In this document: in pieces, positions 45,248 to 57,779 of the stretch
Layout: every line of letters begins with the position of its first letter
Position numbering within the stretch: the first letter of the stretch is position 1
Origin: Ahaetulla prasina
Lineage: Eukaryota > Chordata > Lepidosauria > Squamata > Colubridae
DNA: 64,000 bases
Reading direction: 5' to 3'
Assembly (NCBI RefSeq): GCF_028640845.1
Contig: NC_080544.1
Location: 56,806,711 to 56,870,710 of the forward strand
The notes under the pieces: generated by a model
What the model was told of the DNA's origin: nothing
The model's input: only the letters and a program-made list of their open reading frames with translations
The model's database searches: none
Program-made: the position numbers and the translations under genes

Positions 45248-46865
45248 GTATATGTGATATAATGAAGACTTGATATCAACTAATAAATTCAGAGTCAGAG
45301 AACCTGATTAAACAATAGTGATAGTAACTGAAACAAACACATCAAGGAAAATGAATCCTGAACAACAAAAATGATATTTTTAAATAAGGAGCTTACTTGT
45401 ACCAAGAATTATCAAAAAGAGAAAAATGGTAATGTATACCTTGATTGCTTTTCCAGGCAATTACTGCTATCATGACCTTTTTACAAAATAAATATTGTGT
45501 GACTCTTCCTTTATTCACCTCCTTTTGACATCCTTTTAAATGACTGCTAAGTGGCTGGGAGGAAAAATAGTCAACACTTCGGCTTAATCTTATTTTCTCT
45601 AGGGCAAGGTTATCAGGTACCTTTGATCTTTTCCTATGATTTATCTTTTAAGACGTTTTATGATTGTCCTAACAGCCTTGCAGATTATGAGCCAAGCTCA
45701 TTTAGCTTTGGTGCATGCTTGCCTGATTTTATATATCTTAATTAGGTCATTAATAACTCATATAAATATGTCATTATTTCTTGGAAAGCTCGCCTGGTTT
45801 CTTTTCTACTTCTGACCCTAGTATCTGTACTGACTGTTCTGCCTTTTACACTTAAATGGATTTTATGTTTTCTCTTCTCTGTCATATTACAATAGATAAG
45901 GGGGGAATCATATTCTCAACTTAATCCAAATTTTATTACCATGTGACATGAATCACCTAAGTGAAAACATTTTCAAAGCAATGTATGGGAAATTCATATG
46001 GAAGTGTTCAGAGCTTAATGAATAGAATGCCTCATGTCAGAAATTTCTTCATTCTTTTGATTAAACTTGGATAGGTATAGAAGGGGATGCAGGATAGGCT
46101 CACCCCAGTATGATGCTTTATGCTGAAGAAGCAATGTATTCTATCTTGAATCTTCAATTAGAAGCACAAAGGCAGGGCTGAGCTGTCTTAAACAGCCATT
46201 TTACTTTGATAAAAGTGGCTTCCGCACATATGCAGAAGCCATTTTTCTTGCTCACTTTGCTGCTGAGAAATAGGAAGGTCTTCACTTTGTCAAATTCCTT
46301 GAAGCTATGCTTCAACAGTACTTTCATCAAGACAAAAAGCACTCCTGTACAGATCTAGATATCATACTAATGAAAGAACTGAATTTCCTGAACTCATTAA
46401 ATCTCTTCTTCTCTGTACATGGTAGACCAAAAGAAAACTAAAAAGACAGTCTGAATACCGCTAGAATTATAAAACAAATTTGGGTCAGTTAAGGCAGTCC
46501 AGACTTCTTGACATTAAATATTCTACTTTTTTCTCCAAATATGCCTGTCTGTTTTAAGCATGATTTTAAGACTATATTAAAATATCATTTTTAAAAAATC
46601 CTATGATTCTTTTAGGAGTGGCAGCATGGTCATCTTCAGACAGATCAAAAAGGGAAATTAGGATATGATGAATGAATGTTAGAATCATAAAGTAGACATT
46701 GATCCAATGTGCATAAAGTGTTTTATACTGTAGTATTGATCTACTGTTTTCTTAATGGAAATGTTATATGCTTTTTTCTACCCTAATGGGGATTTTCTTT
46801 TAAATTCTCCTCAAGTCCAAATATATTCATACAATTTTTATTTTCAATTTTGAAATGTTGTAAGA

Positions 46866-47248
46866 CAGTTCTTGCCTTATGATCACAACTGAGCCCAACA
46901 TTTCTGCTGCTAAGTGAGACATTTATTGAGCTTTGCCCCATTGATGACTTTTCTTGCCACAGTTTTAGGTGAAACTGCACATATTAAATTACTAACAGGA
47001 TTGTTAAGTGACTGGCATTCCCATTGACTTTGCTTATCAGAAGGTTGCAAAATGTGATCACATGACTCCAGTAGATTTTAACCATCATAAAAATGAGTCA
47101 ATTGCCAAGTGGACTGAATTTTGATTACATGACCATGGGGTTGCTGTAATGGTTATAAGTGTGAAAAATGGTCATAAATCACTTTTTTCAGTGTTGTTGT
47201 AAATTCAAATGGTCATTAAATAAACTGCTGTAAGTCAAGGAATACCTG
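46866..47248. mobile_element. TA-flanked MITE, copy 2
   Basis: The same family as 7939-8298, with matching interior (CCCATTGACTTTGCTTATCA and GATCACATGA) and right end AAGGAATACCTG followed by TA. The left end is worn. Confidence 0.68.
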
Positions 47249-50200
47249 TAGTAATTTTGGAGACAAGTAGCAGCTTGCTCATCATTCTAAAATAGTAATG
47301 AACTATTGTCATTATGCTAAATCTCTATTGAGATTCAGTCCTAAAAAACAAAGACTAACTACCATCATGCTTTCCATCTTACTTCAGCTTTCCTTTTTTA
47401 TAGATCTGTTGAGGTCACAAATGTGAGCATTAGGCACCAAGTTAAATTTTCATTGTTGTTATAACAGTGAATGGTTAGAAAATAAGGTAGTCATCACACA
47501 GATGAGGTAGTCATCACACAGGATTATCTGTATATGTAACTTTAAGGTGGATCTAGGAAAGGATAATTTTTTTCTGCCCTGTACACACAACAAAGAAGCT
47601 GAACCAATTTTTTTACATGCCATGCTGAAGAAATATAGACTCTCCTCAGTCTGTTTTAGATTGTGTGTGCAGAAGCTCCCTAAGGGTATACACACAAACA
47701 TTAATTTTGAAAGAACATATAACACAATTAATATTTTTCTGATATCATCATTTTGTTCACAGTAAGATACTTTTTATTCCTCCCAGTTTTCTTCCATGTG
47801 CCCATATCCAATAGCATCTCTTGCTTTATGCAGGCCTTTAATAAACCTCCCGCATATGTGTCAGCAGAGTGCCAATTGTAGCAATTTATAACATTAAAAA
47901 TTGATGCAGACACATGTTTCCCCTATCTCGGCTAAATAAAAACCAATATTCTAGCTGGAATTCTATCTCATCACAAAAATGCACATTGCTTTCCTGATGA
48001 GATAAAATCCAAATAATCATAACAGACTAGGCTGCAGATTCTTCAGTCCTAAATATGATGTTCTTTGAAACAGTATTATAAAAATTTTAAAGGAGTTTTG
48101 CTGGACCAGGCCAACGCCTCATCCAGCAAAGTATATTGCAAAGGAATCAACAGATGTATTTACAAAACTGAAATATATATATATGCTTTCACACCCAGAA
48201 GTTAAAAGTTAAGCTACTAAATAGCCATCAATATTATGAGAGATTGAGAGTTCTGTCCCCCATGTCTAGTCCAATTCCCTTTACAAAAAATCCCATCAAC
48301 ATCTAATGGTAGTGAACTCCCTAGTTTAACACTGCTATCAGGCATAATTATCTTTGTTGGAGGCAGCACATATTATTTGTTGGAGGCAGCACATACTACA
48401 AAAAAGTAGGTACTTCTACAAGAGGGTAAGTTTATGTCCAATTCCAAGAAAGACTGAGAGATGCAACTTAAGGAGCCATTGGCAAATTCATGTCTCTAAT
48501 ATAAGCCCCCTTGAATTATTTGACTGAACATAAAAAGAGATGCAACTGAATGCATGCGTATGTGTGAAAGAGGGGCCATCAATGCATGCATGCCTACCAC
48601 TTCACACCTGACTACACTGGGTTTTTTTAAGGGTTCATAATTTTCAAGAAAGTTTTGTTCATGTTCAAATTATCATAACTAGAGTTCCTGCTCAGAATGT
48701 TCTGCCCCTGGACTTTAATTTCACATCCAGCAATGAGGAAGATTAACTAGCTGGGTTGTGAGATTTGTATTACTGTTTATGAATTGACTGTTCTCTGCAA
48801 ATGGTTAAGACTACTTGAATAAAATGTATATTTTTGTTTCAAATTTCAAATTTGTATCCTCAAAATTATCAAGCCTGCCCTATCTCATTCAGCATCCTAT
48901 CAAGTATTCACTATGATCTATGGTGTTCTGGCATTATTTGTTCCATGTAGGGTTGAGAAAGGTTAGGTGAATATTCTGCTTATGAAGAAACAATCTCTCC
49001 CCATTTTATCAGCCATAAAATTAATGAAGTATATCTGGATTCATACTTTAGTATCTCTAATTTAAACTCATGTTTGGCACAGATAAAGTTTTTTTGTTAC
49101 ATTCTCATTTGGAGCTGTGCATTACTAGCAGAATTTATTTATACTCTTCAGCAGCATAAAAAAAAATGGAAACACACAGGTTTAAGTTATATCACTTAAA
49201 TGCCTGATTCCCCTGTTCCGCCTCATCTTTCTTTCAGAGTAAGTAGGTATTCTATAATCTTCCCTTCTGTCATATTTTCTGCTGGCAGTTGGGTAGAGGT
49301 TGCTAAGATTATTGCAGAATCTTGGTAGCCAAATGAAATAATTAAAAAAACAACCCTGAAGTATATTACATCCATCTTTAATGTTCTTGCCCAAAGGTTA
49401 GTGTGGTTTCACCTTCCACTCGGAAGGTTGAAAGTTTAATCCTAGATAGTGACAGAAATTTCTTTCTTAGGGTGCAAAGAAAAAAATATCTGCTGAGAAC
49501 TCCGTGGAGTTCAGGAAGGGCATCCAGTCACTATTCATTGACTAGGCTTAGGGTTAGAGTTTATTTGTAAATTAGCAATACAACTAATCTAATCTAACAA
49601 TGACGAAGAGTTATGAAACATTTTACCCATTACACATGTACTATGAATGAATAAGCAAAGTATCATTGCATCAGATAATTAAATAGAAACAGTATAGAAA
49701 GACTGTGTGAAGCTTTCAGCCCCATTATCTTCACTGTAAAGACTGTTATTGATGGCATGAATCATTATGATAAAAATAAAAAAATATGGTTAGGTTTGTG
49801 ATGAATAACTTCATTATTTCAAATGTGGCAGATCCTTGTAAAGTTGCAGGAAGATTTGATAACCTTCTGCAAGTGCATTTTTCATAACTAAGATAATAAT
49901 GTCTGTTCTCAGGCATTTTGGCTTACTGACCTACTGAAGCATTAAGTATATCATTGTTTCATCCTGGAAAACACTTGAAAATAGAATTAAATAGGTATGA
50001 AACTCATATTTTCCTAAGAAACTCAGAATGTAGCTATAATTGATTTGCTTCAACGAATAAAATATTGCAATTTACATACTTTCCCCTACATATTGATAAA
50101 CAATAGTTAGATATAAAATCTGTATGCATGTATACAAATTCTTCTACTATCTTTACTTCAAGCCCTAAGATTTCTTGAAGTTCTAAAACAGTAGTCATTT

Positions 50201-51512
50201 ATGTAGTTATAATTATATAAGTTTCCCAAAATATACCGTCTGAAATATTACTAAAACAACATGGGGATACTCTGTTAATTTTTTGGACAAATGACAAATA
50301 TTTTGCTTCCTGAAATGGCAATACTGGAGTCAATCCAGTCTATCAGTTAATCCATCATGCTTTCAGCTAGCAAAAATTGTGCTGCTTTTGAGAACAGAGA
50401 AAATTCAGTTCCTTATTGATAGATATTTCAATAGAAAAAGCAATCAGCTGCATTGACCTTCTTTCATTTTAGTGGACAGGATATTGCGATGTAGATAATG
50501 ATAACAAATCAGTAATAACACTGATTTTTAGTCATCTATCAAAATGTATATAAATTCCAAGAGACAATATATATAAAACGTTTTATAACTGTTTTTTAAA
50601 AAATAAACAACACTATAAAACCAGGAAAATGTAGATAAAAGCAGTCTTTAAAAAAAGTATGCAATAATGTTATGCAAACTGACTTCTGCTTGTGCAATAT
50701 AAATATATCTTCCTCATTTGCAGAGCAGGCTGGGAAAAGAGAAGTGTTTGATGTCAATAGAAAATCCAATCCATTAGCTAATGGACATAACTGTATATGA
50801 CCCAGAGGGGTTAAAAACAAGTTCAACTCTTACCATATCTTTCCAAATTTATAATTATGCTCTGTATAAATGGCTCCGTTACTTACATTTTATGTGCTAG
50901 TTCTTAGACTCTGGGTATTTAGCAACCTGTATACCAGTTAAATCTGATGACAGAAACCACTGAATGAAACTTATAGATTTAGAAGTTTATGCATTTAAAA
51001 TTATTATTGCTAATTTTCATGATGTAGATATGAAAATTAGGGGTACTAATAATGAAATAATAACCAAGGACTAAATGAGCAGCAGCTACTAATCAGAAGC
51101 GCAACCAGATTTATTGGTTAGTAATAAACAATATTGTTTATACTGTATCTGAAGAATGCAAGAAAAACTGAAAAATGCTTATCCCCTTGAAGTTACTGTG
51201 TTGGCACTCATTATTGTCCTTATTTTGTAAAGAGGCAATTTTGTTCAGCATAACTCTATGAACTGAGGAAAATTGGCTTCACCGATAATGGCTTCACCGA
51301 TTAATTCAGAATGTGTACATTACTGTTTTCTAAGTTTATAGCGTTAGTTAAGTCGTAACTTCATTATCTCAGTATACAAAACTGATGCCCATACTTGTAA
51401 TGAATGCCTTGAACTCATCTTTGCTTCCCTTCCTTGAGTAAAATATCTTCAATACTCTTTTCCATATTTTCCTGAATTCTTAAATTGATTCATAGGAAAG
51501 CCAGCTGCATTG

Positions 51513-51542
51513 TTTTGTTTTGTTTTGCTTTGCTTTGTTTTA
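51513..51542 (+). repeat. (TTTTG)n short tract
   Basis: Imperfect TTTTG and CTTTG units about 40 bp downstream, in gene sense, of exon D's donor. Confidence 0.85.
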
Positions 51543-51582
51543 GCAGATTTTCTGTGAATAGCAGAAAGGAGTACCATCATAC

Positions 51583-51688
51583 CTTTTAAACTTGTAGATC
51601 AAAAAAACAGCCAAGCCAACAAAGACCACTGAGAGCAACATCAGCATTGCAGAGCTGCTGTGTCCAGTACCAGAATCAACCAGAGGTG
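51583..51688 (-). CDS. SORCS3: SORCS3 coding exon D (transmembrane segment)
   Basis: This 106-bp exon starts in phase 1 and ends in phase 2. The acceptor is CTACCCCTCAG and the donor AAAAG/GTATGA. It encodes PLVDSGTGHSSS, then a hydrophobic stretch of about 20 residues (MLMLLSVVFVGLAVFLIY), then basic residues KFK with R completed across the junction. This is a single-pass type I transmembrane helix with a positive-inside stop-transfer flank. The Ser-rich stretch before the membrane could be O-glycosylated (inference). The gene's largest intron in the window (7.9 kb) follows. Confidence 0.96.
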
Positions 51689-52936
51689 CTGAGGGGTAGA
51701 AAAAGATCATATTATACATAAGATGAAGTCATTAAATGTATAGATGGCAGGATGTATCAGTCTCATGCCTTTGCTGCTGCTAGGTTATTATCATTAACAA
51801 GGTGTGTGTGTGTGTGTGTATGGATATTTGCATGTGTCTCTCTGTTTCTGTGCTGTAGTCAGAGGTCTGGTGAGGAATCAGTATACTCCCTTGGAACCCT
51901 CAAGGTTCCAAGTAGCTCCATAATGAAAAAGAAACAGCAGGTTGCCTAGTAACTAAACCATTTCATTCATACCATATGCTCTTTTTGTATCTGCTCCCTG
52001 TTTAGTGTTTTCCATTTGATATATTACAACTATGCTGGAGACAGCTGCTAATCGGGAATAGTGTTTGCAAAAGACTCAAGTCAATCCTTTTTAGACATGA
52101 CTTTATCATAATGTTGGCTGTAGTTTTTAATGCTATGCAGAAAACAAATCCTTCATTCTTTTCTCATTTTTCATCAATTTGATGAAGGAGAATTGCTTTC
52201 AATTATCAAGTATCCTTTTAGTTTTGAAAAGCCAACTTAGCCAAGAACTAATCACTTCCTATTCTCCCCACTTAATTTTAATATGAAGTCACCAGGAGTT
52301 GAGATCTACTTGAAGAAAAAATTATAGTTTATATACTATAAAATTATAGTATATAGTTGTCATGATTGCTTCTTAAGGGAGGAAAACTAAATAAAATTCC
52401 AGTCTTTTCTGTTCTTCTTGTACTAGGTTAAAAAAATAAAAGTATGGCTAGGACAAAGAACTGAAGAACCAAATCTCTTGTTATATGCCATAGTTATGTT
52501 TTTATAAATCTGAATAGATTATTTCATTCCTATTGAACATCAATCAGTACCAGATTAAGCCTTTTCAGAAATAACTCTTCCTCTCTTTGAATTGGGTATC
52601 TCAACTGTTCTATCCCCAATTAAACCTGGATTTATGAGTAGGGGTTTCTCAAGCACCTTTCTTTTCATTTTATTTCAACTGAAACATATTTAAATGGATC
52701 CTACTTAGATCAGCTTTCACTCACCTAGTGCCATTAAGAGGTATCTGGACAGCTCCCAGAATATCTAACAAGCTTTTCTGAATGTTTGCTAAAAGTGCAG
52801 TACCAGTTTATCCAAGAATACTGCCTGGAATCAATATGATAGATTTCTTTAATGTTTATTTTCCTTTGAGAAAATATAAGATAATAATAAGATATTACAT
52901 TGTGTTCCCTAGATCTTTTCTTCTGTGCCAACTTAC
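51689..52936 (-). other. SORCS3: SORCS3 intron C-D
   Basis: This 1.25-kb intron contains a short (GT)n run at about 51801-51819 and otherwise unassigned AT-rich sequence. No repeat family was recognised. Confidence 0.75.
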
Positions 52937-53036
52937 CTAATGTTAATTGAGTGACGTAAACTATTATTTCCACACCGGGCTTCAACTCAAATTGAACCAG
53001 GTTCTGATTTAGAGCACTGAAGAGGATTTCAACAGC
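52937..53036 (-). CDS. SORCS3: SORCS3 coding exon C (juxtamembrane ectodomain)
   Basis: This 100-bp exon encodes 33 codons plus one base, so it ends in phase 1. The acceptor is CCTTCCTCAG and the donor TTAG/GTAAGT. It contains LNQNLVQFELKPGVEIIVYV, which I recognise as a highly conserved SorCS segment immediately before the membrane. Reading through the donor would give a stop within a short distance, which supports splicing to exon D. The intron to exon D is only 1.25 kb. Confidence 0.96.
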
Positions 53037-53476
53037 CTGAGGAAGGGTAGAAGAAAACACAATTAAATATTGATAAACAACAGCAATTAATAATAATTCT
53101 CGCTGGCATATGTGCATTAACATCAAAGTAATTCACCACAAGTTAGTTCTTTCTAAAAGCTGAATTATTATATCAACCACACATAAAAAGAATCCTTTTG
53201 AGTGTCAGACTAATTCCAAAATATGAAGAAGAGGGGGGGCAAAAACTTCTGGAAGTAATGCTGTTGGAATTGAGAGTGAAGTGGCAGAAAAATGCATTTC
53301 ATAGCAATTACATTGCATTTTTTAATTACTAAGTTATTGCTGTTACATTATTTATCAGTCACAGAAATATATTTTTAAGGTTGCATTTGGAAAAACTAGA
53401 GCTGCAGCAGATTTAGTTCCAACTCTCTCTTTCTCTTTTTCTCCACTCATGCACGCTTACTTACATGTGTGTCTAT

Positions 53477-53497
53477 GCGCGTGCACGCACGCACACG

Positions 53498-53529
<32 letters not shown>
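53477..53529 (+). repeat. (CA)n microsatellite
   Basis: GCAC-rich start grading into about 15 CA units, in SORCS3 intron B-C. Confidence 0.95.
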
Positions 53530-53533
<4 letters not shown>

Positions 53534-54921
53534 AGAATATGGCTTGTTGTGCTTGGTTTTGCTTTCAGAAAAACTTAAGTTCAATGCCTAATTGAATTAA
53601 GTTCAATGCCATTTTATAGAGAGCTAAAAAATCTACAGAAAAGTATGAATTTGTCAATAGGGATTTTGGTAAGTTTATAACTTTTGAATTACCCATTAGG
53701 TCTGGTGGGTTCACCTAACTAAATGACAGAAATTTAATAGCCTTCTTAGGGGGTCAAGGGCATTTTAACCACTGTAAAGCAGGGGTTAAGGTATAATATG
53801 AAGACATAATGTGAAAATGTCCCTAAAGCTACATTTAAATTTTTTAAAATTATAACACAGCATTATTTCTTTGACAACTGGGTGTCAGAGAAATGGCAGG
53901 TGTCAGAGAAATGGCAGCTGCCAAAAGGGAACACAGTTTCTTCTGCAATGACCTTGGTAGTAGAATGAAAACATTATGAAACAAAAGCTCCCTCTTCCCA
54001 AATCACATCCATTTCACTTTATCATAAGTTTTCATTTGAAATCTTTCAGCTCAACACTTATATGAACAATTGTAGTATATATGCTATGGATTGTTAGACA
54101 CCCATGCCTATTTAGCAGGCTATCAACAAGGGTAATGAAATTTGCTGTAAGTTCCTGTTAAAAGACTTGCTCCTTGGAAATTTCAAAAATAATATCTCAG
54201 ATTACTAGAATGGTGAACTAAAACACAGAACAGATTAAAAACTGAGCAGAGAAGATGTTTTTCACTTGAAATCAAAGAGACAATATGACAGATAAAGTAC
54301 AATAATGTCATAGAAAAGTCCTTTTCCTCAGTAAACTTCCTGAAAGGAAAAAACTCAAAAGTCTGGATTAGAGCATAAAGGCAGTCAGTTAGTTTCTCTT
54401 TGTCCCATGTTAGGACAGGTTTAAAGATTAAATCTGTCATGTTGAAGTTGGTTAGAACAAATGAAATTAATCTGGAAAAGCACTAATGTGTAAGGCAAGA
54501 AAATCTTTAAAAAATTAAAGTGCCCTATGCATTTAGTTGTTTTCTGGAAGAAAGATTTTGACAGGTATAAACTAAATGCAGCATACAAAGACTGGGAAAA
54601 CTGCACCTGCTGAAATATTGTATTCTACATAATTATTCCAAATTCAGTGTTTTCCATTAAATTTTGATTATATTAATTACAGTAATTGCCAGAAGAGAAT
54701 ATTGATATAGTTGGCATGTCAGAAATTTGCTGGAAGTGTGAAAATCACTTTGATACCATTATCAAATTTGTCTATAGAAAGGACAGAGACAGTTGTATAC
54801 TGTGACGGCATTCTATATTTCAAAGAATTCAAAACATGATTAAAATGGAAAGGAGGAAAAAAAGAAAGGGGAAAAATGGAAGGAAGTTAAATACCTGCAA
54901 TTCCTTTTAAATTGGCTAAGT

Positions 54922-55042
54922 CAAAGGTCTTCAAAGTTGGCAGCTTTAAGATTTGTGGACTTCAACTCCCAGCTATGCTGGCTGGAGAATTCTGGGAGTT
55001 GAAGTCCACAAGTCTTAAAGCTGCCAAGCTTGAAGACCTCTG
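54922..55042. mobile_element. Palindromic hAT-like MITE, copy 3
   Basis: Long inverted arms (GGTCTTCAAAGTTGGCAGCT on the left, its near-complement on the right) with GACTTCAACTCCCAG inside both. Target duplication 7/8: GGCTAAGT at 54914-54921 and GGCTAAAT at 55043-55050. Confidence 0.87.
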
Positions 55043-55171
55043 GGCTAAATAATAGAGAGTTATACCGGCAAAAAATAATTGGGCTTTGGAAAAAAATTAT
55101 TGAGCAAACAACAAGAGAGCTTTTATTTAATCCAGACTTGGGCTACCTCTTTCATTGTTATTCACTGATCA

Positions 55172-55335
55172 TGATTGATTGATTGATTGATTGACTGATT
55201 TTGTCAAACACAACAATATATATAAGCATGAAATAACCACACAAAGGGAACATTAGGACAGGAACGGTAGGCATGCTGTTGCTCTTATGCATGCCCCTTA
55301 CAGACCTCTTAGGAATGGGGTGAGGTCAATTGATT
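55172..55335 (-). mobile_element. Jockey-superfamily LINE 3' tail
   Basis: (GATT)n, then TTTTGTCAAACACAACAATA, GGACAGGAACGGTAGGCATG and CTCTTAGGAATGGGGTGAGG; the same 3' UTR as 28810-28950. Confidence 0.8.
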
Positions 55336-55585
55336 GTTGGAAATCAATTGAAACACTATCTATTTTGGTAAAGGAAAAAACAAAAACAAGTAAACATGAA
55401 ATTTTAGTGTTAAGCAAAAAGGAAAACGGATTATAGTCTCTTGCTCATTTGGAAATAAATTTTCTTGAAACGAGATAAGCGTACTTTTCAGGCCATACAA
55501 ACTTTTAGTGTATGTAGCAAAAAGGAAAACTTTAGCATTCCTATTTTATCATGAGGCCACAACCACTTTGGGGCCACCCCACTGC

Positions 55586-55957
55586 CAGGGGTGAAATGCT
55601 ACCGGTCCAGACAGGTTCTCCCGAACTAGTAATAGTAAAGAAAAGCTACTGGTTTGGGCAAATCAGAATTTCCAACAATCAGTTGGGTGACGATCGGGTG
55701 TGACGCGTGATTATATTAGCTAGAATCATTGGATTTTCCTGCTTTCTAGCTAATGTAAAACATGTGGGACAACGAATTCCCCCCCTTGCTGTTCTACTTA
55801 CGTTTGCAGACTCAGAAGGCTTCAAAATGTTCCTTTTTTAGTGCTGCGTGGGTGTGCCTCAGGTGTCATGTGTGCAAAGAACGCATGTGCACACAAAGCA
55901 CGCTCTCGGTAGCAGATTCACAGAACCGCTAGCAGACTTCAGAGGATTTCACCGCTG
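55586..55957. mobile_element. hAT-like MITE, 372 bp
   Basis: Ends CAGGGGTGAAATGCTACCGG and the complement of CAGCGGTGAAATCC. Inside, CAGGTTCTCCCGAACTAGTA resembles the element at 62905. No clear 8-bp duplication was found. Confidence 0.68.
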
Positions 55958-56469
55958 GTCCTGCCCTGCCTAGCCTCAGCCTCAGCGTCCTGAAAAAATT
56001 AACTCCCAGAAGAAGACTTAGGGGAATTACAGCATTACTATACATACTGCTTTCTACAGCTATTACCATTTGTCTTCTATCCCACTCAGTCCGTTGATAC
56101 GGTACAAAAAGAACTTGAATGTTTTGTTGCAGCTCAAAAAGCAATCTTGAATTGGTTGCCTATTGCTTTAGGATATGTTTTGCACTGTTATTTAGCTACT
56201 GCCTATCTAATCAAGTTCATATTGATTAATAGTGTAACTTTATACACATCTACTGAAAAGTATGCTTATTTGAGTTCAAGAAAATTTCCTTCCAGATGAG
56301 CAAGAGATTGTAATCAAAATTCAATGCAGAAAGGACTCATGAAGTTATCAGCTAAACCACATGCAGTTTTTTGATGTGCTTTGTGTTAATAGTTTGTATG
56401 TACAAAACTGAAGGATTAAAACCAGAAAAAAATGATCAACAGTTTGGAATCATGTTGAAGTAATTTGCA

Positions 56470-56703
56470 TTTGATGCAAAGTAGGATGGAGCAAACATAT
56501 GATGCAAAGATCCTTGTCCTCAGATTAATACAAGCCATGTCAAAGGCATACGGCGTAGGATACAACCATCAATACTCTTTAATTCGCCGTGTCATGTTGC
56601 CATCATGTGACATTTTGTGTCAGTTTTCTGATTCATGCAGCTGGGGTGGGCATGGCCTACACACTATGCAGCAGGCTTGCAAGCCACCAGGTTGACAACC
56701 CTC
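56470..56703. mobile_element. Possible hAT element end
   Basis: CCACCAGGTTGACAACCCTC near 56685-56703 is the reverse of a GAGGGTTGTCAACC hAT-like terminus. No matching left end was found. Confidence 0.35.
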
Positions 56704-56829
56704 TATAGTCCCTATCTCCTAGTACTTTCATTTGTGCAAGTAGGGTATTGGATTTCTTTTCCTCAAGCTTCCAATCTCTTTAATAAATCTCTTTAGTAAT
56801 TTTCTATTTACTTAGTACTATCTTTGCAG

Positions 56830-57040
56830 AGAGAACCAATTTAGTGCAATGGTTAAGGCATCAGGGTAAAAACTGGGAATCCATGACTTTTAGTCCTGTC
56901 TTAGGCACAAAGCCAGCTGAGTGACCTTGTGTGAGTCACCTTCTCTCAAACCGAGGAAGCAGGCAATGGCAAATCATTTCTGAAATCTTACCAAGAAATC
57001 TGTAGGACCTAAGAGTCAAAACCAAAACCAAAGGGACCAA
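56830..57040 (+). mobile_element. MIR/CORE-like SINE
   Basis: GTGCAATGGTTAAGGCATCA resembles a tRNA head. CAGCTGAGTGACCTTGTGTG matches the CORE region of MIR-type SINEs. The end GACCTAAGAGTC is common in related reptile copies. Confidence 0.5.
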
Positions 57041-57294
57041 AAAAAAAAATATTTACAGAAGTATGCTATCTCATTATGTATTTTAGTTTTTTTGTTGTCA
57101 TATCAATTTTTATTGCTTCTACTGCATGTTTTTGTGTTATACTATATTTTAAAGTTGACTTAAATTCTTAGATCCAGGTTTTAAAGTACTGTGTTTTAAT
57201 TTATTACAAATGCATATCTCACATCTCATGACATGTCTATCAAAATGTTTTATAAATTGTTTTAATAAGTCAACCCTCCACAAATAAATATTTC

Positions 57295-57321
57295 AAAAAG
57301 AAAAGAAAAGAAAAGAAAAAG
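57295..57321 (+). repeat. (AAAAG)n short tract
   Basis: Five AAAAG units. Confidence 0.9.
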
Positions 57322-57430
57322 AAATCATATACTCAGAAAATCTACTTGATGATTTCCCTTTTTGGGTGACTGTCAATCACCCAATATCAATATTTATACA
57401 GAAAGTTTGACAAGATTAAACATTCTAAAA

Positions 57431-57554
57431 CAGTGTTTCTCAATTTTGGCTACTTGAAGATGTGTGGATTTCAATTCCCATAATGTCCAAGCCAGTGATG
57501 CTTCTGAGAATTGAAGCCCACACATCTTCAAATGGCCATGATTGAGAAACACCG
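57431..57554. mobile_element. Palindromic hAT-like MITE, copy 4
   Basis: Ends CAGTGTTTCTCAATTTTGGC and the complement of CGGTGTTTCTCAATCATGGC, with GATGTGTGGATTTCAATTCC inside. Arms nearly meet. Target duplication is unclear. Confidence 0.78.
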
Positions 57555-57647
57555 CCCTAGATTATAGTACTTTGAAATTATCTTTAGTTCAGATCCTGTT
57601 TAACAGTTGGAGGAGTTCATAACCACCTGAACAAAGGAAAACCTCAC

Positions 57648-57779
57648 CTGCTCCAAATCATCTTCACTATCTTTCCTTCTCTCTGATATGTTTTGATGTG
57701 GTAAGATGAAGAGCTCTGCAGAGGTAGGCAATCCAGGGAATACTGCTACAAGAATTTGTTCCTTGGGTATACCAGTCAC
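57648..57779 (-). CDS. SORCS3: SORCS3 coding exon B (membrane-proximal ectodomain)
   Basis: This 132-bp exon encodes 44 whole codons, phase 0 at both ends. The acceptor reads TTGCTTAG and the donor CAG/GTGAGG. It starts VTGIPKEQILVAVFPGLPTS and ends SEDDLEQ. It holds one NxS sequon (Q-N-I-S, residues 29-32), a possible glycosylation site because this part is luminal or extracellular. The exon joins in frame to exon A (3.5-kb intron) and exon C (4.6-kb intron). No stop or frameshift is seen, so the gene looks functional. Confidence 0.95.

Larger units (their letters stand above)
43696..51582 (-). other. SORCS3: SORCS3 intron D-E
   Basis: This 7.9-kb intron lies between the transmembrane exon and the main tail exon. 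It contains a (GGAA)n run at 43996-44020, a hAT MITE at 45007-45247, a TA-family MITE relic at 46866-47248, several 15-25-bp tandem duplications (47484-47523, 48353-48398, 51275-51301) and a (TTTTG)n tract at 51513-51542. A stretch around 49390-49560 looks like a decayed interspersed repeat that I cannot name. The remainder is AT-rich DNA in which I see nothing recognisable. Confidence 0.8.
53037..57647 (-). other. SORCS3: SORCS3 intron B-C
   Basis: This 4.6-kb intron holds a (CA)n microsatellite at 53477-53529, a palindromic hAT MITE at 54922-55042, a jockey-type LINE tail at 55172-55335, a larger hAT MITE at 55586-55957, a possible hAT end near 56680-56703, a MIR/CORE-like SINE at 56830-57040, an (AAAAG)n run at 57295-57321 and another palindromic MITE at 57431-57554. 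It is the most repeat-loaded intron in the window. The remainder is unassigned. Confidence 0.75.

Noticed and set aside
52734..53126. 130-codon frame as a full small gene
   Set aside because: Only the middle part is SORCS3 exon C; both ends are intron with splice signals at 53037 and 52936.
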